Of a stretch of 56,103 bases of DNA, positions 7,750 to 15,127 are shown one piece after another (position 1 is the stretch's first letter; the number at the start of each line of letters is the position of its first letter). Source of the stretch: Lentilactobacillus sunkii DSM 19904 (GTDB lineage: Bacteria > Bacillota > Bacilli > Lactobacillales > Lactobacillaceae); the NCBI RefSeq assembly GCF_001435575.1, contig NZ_AZEA01000016.1, positions 1 to 56,103 of the forward strand, given 5' to 3'. The notes beneath the pieces are model-generated. The model was not told the origin of the DNA and made no database searches. It saw nothing but the letters and a program-made list of their open reading frames with translations. The position numbers were made by a program, and so were the translations under genes.

Positions 7750-10056
7750 CTACTTGTTATAGTTCATAGAAATTTTGTCGCCATCCTTGATCGTGTAAGC
7801 ACCCATCGAGGTGTTGGGCTCACTGCCATTGATTGAATACAGCCAACCCGTCATGGTTCCGGCAGGACCTGCATTGTAGCCATTGATGCCTTTGACGTAA
7901 GCGGTAATTCCTGAACCGGTAATTGTCACTGCCAAATTGTTCTTGGCAGCCAATGCCTTCAAGGCATCTAATGCTGTAGCACCTTTGGTAAGGGTGACAC
8001 TTCCACTGGCCAGCACGGATCCGTTGGCATTGACGCTGACAGTGACCGTTTCATTTGTGGTATTGGTATTTGAACCGGAATTATCATTCGTTCCTGAACC
8101 ATTCGTGGAATTGTTATTAGAATTGTTTGTCGATGATCCATTCGTCGGTGTGGTTGGAACTGTTGGTGTAGTCGGAACTGTTGTTGAAGTAGATGACGAT
8201 GAGCTTGGAGTTGTCGGATTAGGGGCAACCGTTGTCGTTGAGCTATCGGCATTTTGACTGCTGGACTTAGTAATCTTGGTAGCCATTACCAACTTCTTAT
8301 TGCCTGAAACGTAACGGCCGTTCGTTAATAACAAGCGGCTTGTGTGACCATAGCCAACAACTTTTCGAACAGCTAACGATTTGTTTTTCTTAACATGATG
8401 CTTTTTATGTGTGAGTTTGAGATTGCTGTATTCGTTGATACCCTTGGAACTAATTGCTTTAATTCGGGTCACTTTAGCAGAATAGTAAGCATTGGATAAA
8501 TACTTACCAGAGGCCAGCGTATAGCCGGTCTTGCCGCTATTAACATTTTTAACCTTATAAACGGTTTTGCCTTGTGTATTGGTGGTCTGTCGGATGACAA
8601 GGAACATCGGGCGTTTGGTTCTGCTTTGCTTGTGATAAGTCGTAACAAGATTATGCTTGGTAAAATGAGTCCCTTTATACAACTTAACCGTGGTTAAAGC
8701 ATAGACGTATGATCCCTTGGCACTCTTGGGCTTCTTTGGAATCGTTGGTTGGACAATTGGTGCAGTCGAACTGCTTGAAGCAGCCGAAGAGATCGACGAA
8801 CTCGATGAACTTGGTTGGTTGATAATTGTGGTGTAATTGTTATTAATGACCGTGCCGCTGGTTGAATTGCTGTTGGCATTGGTATCAACAACTTTGATAT
8901 TGTTAATTGAGGCAACCCCAACTGCCCGGTCGGCAATTGCCGCCTCACTGTTGGTGTCGCCGTTAATCTTGGTAATGTATGTTTCAAGCGTTTGGTTGAT
9001 TGAATTAATTGCTGTTGTTTTATCGGTCTCAGACGACTTCGAGTCATTATTGATGGCCTGTCTTTGAGCGGCTGCAGCATCATTTAATTGTCCCAGTTCA
9101 CGGGCTCTAAATGTTGGATTTTGGGCAAATGAGAAGATCCAGCCCTGGCCACCATCTTTGGTAAATTTAGCCTGTTGCAATGTGTATGTTGCCTGCTGTA
9201 AGAGCATTGAATTGCTGTCGGAAGAAACATCTTTCTGATCCAGCAACTGTTGAACCGGTGCTTTATAGTCGGACTTGCCATTTAATGATGTATAAACATC
9301 AACACCAGCTGCAGCAAGGCCGTTGGTCATGGTGATATTGTTATACTGGTCTTCCTTGTTGGCAGCGTCACTGGTACCAAATCCACCGTCTTTTAGATAG
9401 TAATTATTTTCAACTTCGGTCACTGCTTTTTGAATGGCAGCAGGAACCCCGGGTTGGCTCATGTTCATTGAAAGTGCAAGAATTGCCCGGCCAGTGGGAT
9501 CAACATCTCCCCAGCTGGTTTTCCAAACCCCAGTCTTTGAATCTTGGGCTGCTAATACTTCTTTGGTCAATTCGGTGCGGGCAGCTTCACTGTCCTTGCC
9601 ATAACTACCAGTGCTTAAGCCTTCCAAATCATTGATAATTGTGTATAAATCGACTTTGGCAACTTTTCGCGCAGGATCATTGACCACTTGGGCAGCCAAA
9701 TTCTTCTTTTCAACGTTTTGAGGATCGTTACCAAGTGCCCGAAGCCCAATCATTCCAGCGACGTTTGAAACGCCGGCAAGATCTTGATCCTTCCCGCTGA
9801 TAAAGCCATTTGTGGTAATAATCGTGTTATAGGCATTTTGCGTCTGAGCATCGGTAATCCCGTTATCGCTGGTTGCCAGAATTGCGGCATCCCAGGCATC
9901 AAGCGTCTTCTTTTGGGAAGTCAGCTTAACCCCTGTCGTAATCGCCGAATCCACATCAGCAGCGGTATCTGCTTTGACAAAATTACCGCCACCAATAAAT
10001 AGCAGGAACATCCCTACTACCAGTGATAGCCAATATATAAACTGTTTTTTCTTCAT
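7750..10056 (-). CDS. secreted multidomain surface protein with intrinsic-factor-like alpha barrel and DUF4430 domain
   Basis: A 768-residue exported protein. In order it has a signal peptide (1-30), a helical alpha/alpha-barrel region (about 30-310, with GRAILALSMNM and GGFGTSDAA), a charged helical DUF1542-like stretch (about 320-390) and an SSS-rich linker. Next come a basic DUF5776-like wall-binding region (about 445-595) and a Ser/Thr/Asn linker. Last is a C-terminal DUF4430 domain (about 670-768, ending with TGWLYSING and AYTIKDGDKISMNY). Helical barrel plus DUF4430 is the architecture of intrinsic factor and transcobalamin. A cobalamin riboswitch precedes it, so it is inferred to be a corrinoid-binding surface protein. 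GGAGGAG with an 8-base spacer selects ATG 10056 over an upstream TTG. Confidence 0.8.
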   Translation of the reverse strand: MKKKQFIYWLSLVVGMFLLFIGGGNFVKADTAADVDSAITTGVKLTSQKKTLDAWDAAILATSDNGITDAQTQNAYNTIITTNGFISGKDQDLAGVSNVAGMIGLRALGNDPQNVEKKNLAAQVVNDPARKVAKVDLYTIINDLEGLSTGSYGKDSEAARTELTKEVLAAQDSKTGVWKTSWGDVDPTGRAILALSMNMSQPGVPAAIQKAVTEVENNYYLKDGGFGTSDAANKEDQYNNITMTNGLAAAGVDVYTSLNGKSDYKAPVQQLLDQKDVSSDSNSMLLQQATYTLQQAKFTKDGGQGWIFSFAQNPTFRARELGQLNDAAAAQRQAINNDSKSSETDKTTAINSINQTLETYITKINGDTNSEAAIADRAVGVASINNIKVVDTNANSNSTSGTVINNNYTTIINQPSSSSSSISSAASSSSTAPIVQPTIPKKPKSAKGSYVYALTTVKLYKGTHFTKHNLVTTYHKQSRTKRPMFLVIRQTTNTQGKTVYKVKNVNSGKTGYTLASGKYLSNAYYSAKVTRIKAISSKGINEYSNLKLTHKKHHVKKNKSLAVRKVVGYGHTSRLLLTNGRYVSGNKKLVMATKITKSSSQNADSSTTTVAPNPTTPSSSSSTSTTVPTTPTVPTTPTNGSSTNNSNNNSTNGSGTNDNSGSNTNTTNETVTVSVNANGSVLASGSVTLTKGATALDALKALAAKNNLAVTITGSGITAYVKGINGYNAGPAGTMTGWLYSINGSEPNTSMGAYTIKDGDKISMNYNK

Positions 10057-10122
10057 GCGTCTGTTCTCCTCCAATAATCCAATAGTGATGAAACCTCAAC
10101 AAGACAAACAATTGAACACAAC

Positions 10123-10155
10123 AAAAAAGCCCGGCTAGTATTAACTAGCCAGGGC
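10123..10155 (-). terminator. riboswitch expression-platform terminator
   Basis: Stem GCCC.GGCTAGT/ACTAGCC(A)GGGC with a 4-base loop is followed by TTTTTT on the minus strand. It lies between the cobalamin aptamer and the start codon at 10056, the expected place for a transcription-attenuation platform. Confidence 0.85.
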
Positions 10156-10199
10156 CGCTTCTTTAATCACTAATAACCTAAATTCAGACATTGAATTTG

Positions 10200-10417
10200 A
10201 ACACACGAAATATCCGATAGATACGCTATTAATTGACAAAGCCGACCCTAAGAAGCTTTGCAATCGGCATAACAAACGTATCCTGACTTGATCTCTTCCT
10301 ACAACTGTCCTCTTTCCAGTGTGAACCAGTGAGTTGTGACAGCTTCGTCAATCTTACAGTAGCGAAGGGGCTGTAAAGGTTTTTCACCTTTTTCCGTTTT
10401 ATTATGCTTCTTAACAT
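10200..10417 (-). promoter_or_regulatory. cobalamin (B12) riboswitch aptamer
   Basis: Read on the minus strand, the leader shows the conserved landmarks in order: GGTGAAAAACC (10388-10378), the B12-box-like CAGCCCCTTCGCTACTGTAA, CACTGGAAAGAGG and AAGTCAGGATACG (10290-10278). An outer helix using AAGCTTCTTAGGG follows. Spacing and order match the adenosyl/methyl-cobalamin class. High cobalamin would be expected to favour the downstream terminator and switch off both secreted-protein genes. The 62-codon frame inside it is not a gene. Confidence 0.92.
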
Positions 10418-10422
10418 AGAAA

Positions 10423-10431
10423 ATTATAGCA
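10423..10431 (-). promoter_or_regulatory. extended -10 promoter for the cobalamin leader
   Basis: TGCTATAAT on the minus strand is a perfect extended -10 element, six to eight bases before the predicted 5' end of the riboswitch. No strong -35 box is evident. Confidence 0.65.
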
Positions 10432-10504
10432 TATCATGAGGAATAGTTTATGGGATTTCGAGAAATTAATTACTGATAAGAATCATATTAAGATAACTCA
10501 ATAA

Positions 10505-10534
10505 TAAAAACCGCCCGGTAGTTTACCAGACGGT
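10505..10534 (-). terminator. terminator of the secreted-protein gene
   Basis: ACCGcCcGGTA (10510-10520) pairs with TACCaGaCGGT (10524-10534), followed by TTTTT on the minus strand, 22 bases after the gene end at 10556. Confidence 0.8.
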
Positions 10535-10555
10535 CATTTAAAAGTTATCAAGAGC

Positions 10556-11098
10556 CTAGTTAGACCATTTCCACGTTGGGTTCCAACCAACCTTGCTCAA
10601 TTTGTGATGAAGATCATTAACTTTCCCAAGATAATACTTGTTGTTTTTAAAATATTGAATAACAAATTGCTTTTTCTTTTGTGGTACAAAGTAACTGTAT
10701 GAAGCATCCAAAGTATCTCGGAAACTGTTATTTACAACTTTAGTTGAATGTGCTTTCACGACCACCGACTTTGTTGGCTGAAAGACAGGTCGATCATATA
10801 ATCGATAACCACTCAAGTTGGCAAACCATAGCTTTGAGAAATAAAATTTTACGTTGTATTCACTCCTATTTTGAATCTTGGTATCATATACGGCAACGCT
10901 TCCCAAGGCCTCATGGAGTTTATCCGAAACATGACTCAGTCGTTTATTAAAACGAAACTTAAAATTAATATGATCATTCTGGCTTGAGCGTGCCAAAGCC
11001 CCATAGTTAACAGTACTTGCATTCGCCGCGGTTGGGATAAGAAGTAAGGTTCCCATTGCTACGGTAAGAATTATTAGCGACTTATGATTTCTTGTCAT
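10556..11098 (-). CDS. secreted protein of unknown function, 180 residues
   Basis: An N-terminal signal peptide (basic MTRNHKS, then LIILTVAMGTLLLIPTAANA) precedes a mature part rich in Lys, Tyr, Phe and Asn, ending GWNPTWKWSN. This is typical of small secreted lactobacillus proteins with a beta-rich domain. The frame extends to 11152, but ATG 11098 has AAGGGGA 8 bases upstream and begins the signal peptide. It sits alone between its terminator and a 535-bp intergenic repeat region. No family is recognised. Confidence 0.72.
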   Translation of the reverse strand: MTRNHKSLIILTVAMGTLLLIPTAANASTVNYGALARSSQNDHINFKFRFNKRLSHVSDKLHEALGSVAVYDTKIQNRSEYNVKFYFSKLWFANLSGYRLYDRPVFQPTKSVVVKAHSTKVVNNSFRDTLDASYSYFVPQKKKQFVIQYFKNNKYYLGKVNDLHHKLSKVGWNPTWKWSN

Positions 11099-11285
11099 AA
11101 TTTTTTCCCCTTTATTTAAATGCTTTTGGGTAATATTTAGCAAATTACCCATCCGGATCTATTATGACACCGCTTATTTTTTTGCAAATGTAGTTATATA
11201 TTGATTACGTTTTGTTAATGTGGTTAACTATTATTTCCATAAAATTTGATTTGACATGCTACACCTTGATTGGGATATTTAACGC

Positions 11286-11551
11286 TCTTCCTCGGTTTAG
11301 TCTGTCTTTGAGGACAGCTCCGACGGCCGGAGGAACGCCTGCCTAGCCTACTTGGCGACGACCCTGGCCCCTACTGCATAACTAAAAAAGCCAATGATGA
11401 GAAAACCAGTCATCACTGACTTTTTCTAAGATTGATTTTTTGGATCCATCAAATCATTGATACTACAAATTACTTTGGATATTTAAGTATCTTTTCAGGA
11501 TTCGTCTGCCTCCGAGGACAGCTCCACAAACCAGCTTCCTCCGTTTAATAA
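11286..11551. repeat. intergenic repeat block with two hairpin-like units
   Basis: In the gene-free stretch 11099-11633 this segment holds two copies of a GTCTGYCTYYGAGGACAGCTCC motif (11300-11321 and 11508-11525). It also holds a copy of the dispersed core (CGACGGCCGG ... GCCTAGCCTACTTGGCGAC, 11319-11359), then CGACGACCCTGG and CCCTACTGCA (11356-11378), and a 16-bp imperfect stem (11385-11425). No coding potential is seen. The first ~185 bases of the gap (11099-11285) show nothing beyond a probable promoter for the secreted protein. Confidence 0.7.
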
Positions 11552-11594
11552 AATAACCGGTAATGATGCATGAATCGCATCACTACCGGTTATT
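11552..11594 (-). terminator. adhE terminator
   Basis: An 18-bp stem with one mismatch, AATAACCGGTAATGATGC pairing with GCATCACTACCGGTTATT around a 7-base loop, lies 40 bases after the adhE stop. T-rich sequence follows on the minus strand. Confidence 0.8.
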
Positions 11595-11633
11595 CCATTA
11601 ATACTCAGAAGCTAAACGGTTTGTTCCGCTCAC

Positions 11634-14252
11634 TTATTTTTCTACATTAGTCCCCTCATAATCGTCAATCATAATCTGCTTCAGATCGGCAATCAAAGGT
11701 TCCTTTGGATTGGCAGTTGTGCATTGATCTTCGTATGCCAATACTGACAGACGATCAACAGCTGCATCGAATTTGGCTTTGTCTACGCCCCAAGCCTTCA
11801 AGCTTAAGGTTACGCCTACTTCATGAGCCAACTTGATAATCTTTTGAACTAATCCTTCGATCAATTCATCGTCGTTCTTGCCTTGGATACCAACGTAACG
11901 GGCAATTTCTGCATAGTCCTTGTTGGCACGGAAGTACTCGTACTTAGGCCATGCGGCGATCTTTTCAGGTAATTTGGCATTGTAACGGATGACATGAGGC
12001 ATTGTGATTGCAATTGCAATACCATGAGTCAGGCCAAACTCTCCGCCAAGTTTGTGGGCAACTGAATGGGTAATTCCAAGGAATGCGTTAGCGAATGCCA
12101 TTCCGGCAAGGGTTGCGGCGTTATGCATTTCTTCCTTGGCGTGCATGTTGCCATTGTACGAATCTGCCAAGTTGTCAAATACCAGCTTGATAGCTTGCAG
12201 TGACAATGGACGAGTGTAATCTGATGCCATGGTTGATACGAATGATTCGATTCCGTGGCATAAAGTATCCAAACCTGAAGCGGCAATGTTGCCCTTTGGT
12301 ACAGTTTCGACAAATTGTGGGTCAACAATTGCTACATCTGGTGTCAAGGCATAGTCAGCCAATGGGTACTTAACATGAGTCTTTGAATCAGTGATAACAG
12401 CGAATGGTGTTACTTCTGAACCGGTACCTGAAGTAGTTGGGATCGCGATCATCTGAGCCTTCTTAGGCTTGTTGAAACGGTATGCCCGCTTTCTGATATC
12501 CAGGAACTTCTGCTTTGCACCGAAGAAGCTGGTCTTAGGGTCTTCGTAGAATAACCACATGTTCTTAGCGGCATCCAGTGGTGAACCACCACCAAGGGCA
12601 ATAATTGTGTCAGGCTTGAAGGCGTTCATTTGACGAACACCCTTTTCAACTGTGTCAGTTGTTGGGTCTGGCTCAACGCTTGAGAATAATGAGTATTCAA
12701 CTCCGTCTGGACGGCGTTTCAATTCATCAAGCACCTTGTCAACGTAACCAAATTCAACCATTTCTGGGCTGGTTACAATAAATACCTTCTTGATTCCAGG
12801 CATATCCATCAGGTAACGAACTGAAGTCTTTTCAAAGTAAACACGAGGTAACTTAATCCATTGCATATTATTTCGTCTCTTTGCGATAGTTTTGATGTTC
12901 AACAGGTCATAGTCGGTAACGTTATGAGAAATTGAGTTAGCTCCCCATGAACCGGTACCCAAAGTCAATGATGGTGTCATTTCGTTATAAAGGTTACCAA
13001 GGCCACCGAATCCACCTGGTGTGTTAACCAGAACACGGGCTGCCTTCATCTGCTCACCGAACTTGAGGGCCAAGTCGTCATCCAAAGTTTGGATGCCGGC
13101 AGTGTGTCCCATTCCACCAAAGTGAAGTAATTCGTCACAGATCTTGAATCCTTCTTCATGGTTCTTTGATTTGTAAATACTGATAACTGGGCTCAGCTTT
13201 TCAGCTGACAATGGGTATTTAGGACCAACACCGGTAATTTCGGCTGCCAAAACCTTTGTGTTGTCAGGAACTTTGATACCGGCTAATTTAGCAATAACCT
13301 TTGCTGATTTACCGGCGATTGGGCCTTTAACAGCGCAAGTCTTAGGGTTGAACATTGCTTCGGCTAATTTGGCCTGGTCCTTCTTTTCAACGAAGAAGAC
13401 ACCGTTCTTAACCAATTGTTTCTTAACTTCGGCATAAATGTCAGTATCGATAACTGCACTGTTTTCAGTGGCACAAATCATACCGTTATCAAATGTCTTT
13501 GAGAGAACCAAATCATTTACGGCACGCAGAATGTTGGCAGTCTTTTCAATATAGACAGGACCGTTACCAGGGCCAACACCCAAAGCAGGCTTTCCAGTTG
13601 AGTAAGCAGCCTTAACCATGCCGGGACCACCAGTAGCAAGGGTACTTGCAACGCCGGGGTTGTTGATCAGCTTGTTGGTAGCTTCGATACTTGGTTCTTC
13701 AATCCATTGGATACAGCCTTCAGGAGCACCGGCAGCAATCGCAGCGTCACGAACAATCTTGGCAGCGGCAATTGATGACTTCAATGCTTGTGGATGGAAG
13801 CTGAAGATGATTGGGTTTCGAGTCTTCATTGAAATAATTGATTTGAATAAAGTAGTAGAAGTTGGGTTGGTAACTGGTGTGATTCCTGCAAGAACACCCA
13901 GAGGTTCAGCAACGGTAATCAGTTGACGTTCTTTATCATCCTTGATAACGCCCACGGTCTTGTGGTCGCGGATGCTGTGCCAGATTTCTTCAGTGGCATA
14001 CATATTCTTAATGGCTTTATCTTCAGCAACCCCACGGCCGGTTTCTTCATAGGCCATGATTGCCAGATCCATATGTTTGTCTTGGCCGGCCATTACCATT
14101 TGGTGAGTGATGTGGTCAACTTTTTCCTGATCAAATGAATCCATAATTTCGAGGGCTTTTTGAGCCTTTGATACTAATCCGTTAATCATAGTATCAACAT
14201 CGGTTGTTTCAGCCTTTGCTGATTTGGTTTCTTTTGCTTTGTTATCAATCAT
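11634..14252 (-). CDS. adhE: bifunctional acetaldehyde-CoA/alcohol dehydrogenase
   Basis: An 872-residue fusion that reduces acetyl-CoA to acetaldehyde and then ethanol, reoxidising NADH in heterofermentation and forming spirosomes in the cytoplasm. The N-terminal aldehyde dehydrogenase half carries the catalytic cysteine C260 in DNGMICATEN. The C-terminal iron alcohol dehydrogenase half has GGGSPLDAAK and the His-rich ITHSVAHKLGGEFGLTHG segment. About 20 extra polar residues precede the usual N terminus. TTGGAGGAAAATCA stands before ATG 14252. A promoter with two Rex-like boxes lies upstream. Confidence 0.97.
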   Translation of the reverse strand: MIDNKAKETKSAKAETTDVDTMINGLVSKAQKALEIMDSFDQEKVDHITHQMVMAGQDKHMDLAIMAYEETGRGVAEDKAIKNMYATEEIWHSIRDHKTVGVIKDDKERQLITVAEPLGVLAGITPVTNPTSTTLFKSIISMKTRNPIIFSFHPQALKSSIAAAKIVRDAAIAAGAPEGCIQWIEEPSIEATNKLINNPGVASTLATGGPGMVKAAYSTGKPALGVGPGNGPVYIEKTANILRAVNDLVLSKTFDNGMICATENSAVIDTDIYAEVKKQLVKNGVFFVEKKDQAKLAEAMFNPKTCAVKGPIAGKSAKVIAKLAGIKVPDNTKVLAAEITGVGPKYPLSAEKLSPVISIYKSKNHEEGFKICDELLHFGGMGHTAGIQTLDDDLALKFGEQMKAARVLVNTPGGFGGLGNLYNEMTPSLTLGTGSWGANSISHNVTDYDLLNIKTIAKRRNNMQWIKLPRVYFEKTSVRYLMDMPGIKKVFIVTSPEMVEFGYVDKVLDELKRRPDGVEYSLFSSVEPDPTTDTVEKGVRQMNAFKPDTIIALGGGSPLDAAKNMWLFYEDPKTSFFGAKQKFLDIRKRAYRFNKPKKAQMIAIPTTSGTGSEVTPFAVITDSKTHVKYPLADYALTPDVAIVDPQFVETVPKGNIAASGLDTLCHGIESFVSTMASDYTRPLSLQAIKLVFDNLADSYNGNMHAKEEMHNAATLAGMAFANAFLGITHSVAHKLGGEFGLTHGIAIAITMPHVIRYNAKLPEKIAAWPKYEYFRANKDYAEIARYVGIQGKNDDELIEGLVQKIIKLAHEVGVTLSLKAWGVDKAKFDAAVDRLSVLAYEDQCTTANPKEPLIADLKQIMIDDYEGTNVEK

Positions 14253-14292
14253 TGATTTTCCTCCAATGAAAAGTTTGTAGGTTGTTTGTTCT

Positions 14293-14310
14293 TTGTTATC
14301 TTTTTCACAA
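14293..14310. promoter_or_regulatory. Rex-like operator downstream of adhE -10 box
   Basis: On the minus strand TTGTGAAAAAGATAACAA fits the Rex redox-sensor pattern TTGTGA-N6-T(C)ACAA with one weak position. It overlaps the expected transcription start of adhE, a classical Rex target, so repression at high NAD+/NADH is inferred. Confidence 0.65.
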
Positions 14311-14315
14311 GATTA

Positions 14316-14343
14316 ATAATATCACGTATTTTCAAAATGTAAA
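14316..14343 (-). promoter_or_regulatory. adhE promoter
   Basis: TTTACA (14343-14338) and TATTAT (14321-14316) are spaced by 16 bases on the minus strand, 64 bases before the start codon. The element lies between two Rex-like boxes. Confidence 0.6.
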
Positions 14344-14348
14344 CAGTT

Positions 14349-14366
14349 TTGTTCAAAAAATCACAA
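14349..14366. promoter_or_regulatory. second Rex-like operator upstream of adhE -35 box
   Basis: TTGTGATTTTTTGAACAA on the minus strand keeps both TTGTGA and the ACAA end of the Rex palindrome. It ends six bases before the -35 hexamer. Its centre lies 56 bases from the centre of the downstream box. Confidence 0.6.
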
Positions 14367-14413
14367 TTTATTTTTTGTAAGTGCTTCCAGACTGTTCTAA
14401 CAGTAAACAAAAG

Positions 14414-14442
14414 AAAAAGGGCTTGTTCAACAAGTCCTTTTT
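14414..14442 (-). terminator. terminator between DUF1836 gene and adhE
   Basis: AAAAAGGgCTTGTT pairs with AACAAGtCCTTTTT, followed by a T-rich minus-strand tail. It isolates adhE from the upstream gene. Confidence 0.8.
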
Positions 14443-14492
14443 CTATGAAAGCGGTTCCATTATTTATATGTGAATGATTTCACGACTCTTGG

Positions 14493-15020
14493 TTATTTCG
14501 TCACTCTCGTTAACGGCTTCTGAATGATCGATAACAGCTTTTCAGATTGAATTCGATCAATAATGACATTGACGGCAACCTGCATCAATTTATCGTTGAG
14601 ATTCTTTTCTTCCAGGGCCCGGCTGTTTCGGCTGTCCATATTCTTGAATGAGAACAGGAGCCGTTTAATAAACGTGTCGTATGCCTGTTGGGGATAAATG
14701 TTGGCCGTCACCTGATCAATTCCGTGACGAATCGTTTCTAATGAGAATGCCGGCTTCAGAAGGCTGATCAAAATCACATCAGCCACCTGCATGGTCTGAT
14801 ACTTTTTCTTTACCGGTGCCATAATCGCTTTATTCTTGACATAATTGTTGATCATCGCCGGAGTGACTTTATCAATTCCGATTGGCCCCAGCGTTTCGTT
14901 CACCAGTGCCACGAGTTGATCCATGTACAATTCAAATTTTGGTAAATCGGCCCAAAGCGGCAATTCCACCAACTTGAGCTTTTGTTCCCACTGTTCATAC
15001 TGTTCTTCATTGTATGCCAT
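14493..15020 (-). CDS. DUF1836 family protein
   Basis: A 175-residue cytoplasmic protein. Its helical N-terminal region and the segment VTPAMINNYVKNKAIMAPVKKKYQ resemble a MerR-like helix-turn-helix, as in the DUF1836 family of Firmicutes. The following IAVILISLLKPAFSLETI-type region also fits. DNA binding is inferred; no target is known. It is monocistronic, lying between the terminator at 14414-14442 and the ATPase gene. Confidence 0.75.
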   Translation of the reverse strand: MAYNEEQYEQWEQKLKLVELPLWADLPKFELYMDQLVALVNETLGPIGIDKVTPAMINNYVKNKAIMAPVKKKYQTMQVADVILISLLKPAFSLETIRHGIDQVTANIYPQQAYDTFIKRLLFSFKNMDSRNSRALEEKNLNDKLMQVAVNVIIDRIQSEKLLSIIQKPLTRVTK

Positions 15021-15093
15021 GTTATCACTCCTTCGTATTTATTATACCACGTTATCTAGTATTAAACACTAGATGAAATAGTCTATAAAAATA

Positions 15094-15116
15094 ACGGCTC
15101 AAATAATCTCAGCCGT
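15094..15116 (-). terminator. terminator in the gap between P-type ATPase and DUF1836 genes
   Basis: ACGGCT (15094-15099) and AGCCGT (15111-15116) form a short stem; TATTTTTAT follows when read leftward-to-rightward on the complementary sense from 15094. It lies upstream of the DUF1836 start and 12 bases after the ATPase end, so it probably serves the ATPase transcript only if that runs into it. The orientation fits the leftward genes poorly and the call is weak. Confidence 0.35.
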
Positions 15117-15127
15117 CATTGATAATC

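Noticed and set aside
10229-10417. 62-codon minus-strand frame
   Set aside because: It lies wholly within the cobalamin riboswitch aptamer and has no ribosome binding site.
14446-14459. TGAAAGCGGTTCCA, a match to the catabolite-responsive (cre) consensus
   Set aside because: It lies between the DUF1836 gene end and a terminator, about 190 bases from the adhE start and not at its promoter. A chance match is likely, though it could be tested by CcpA footprinting.
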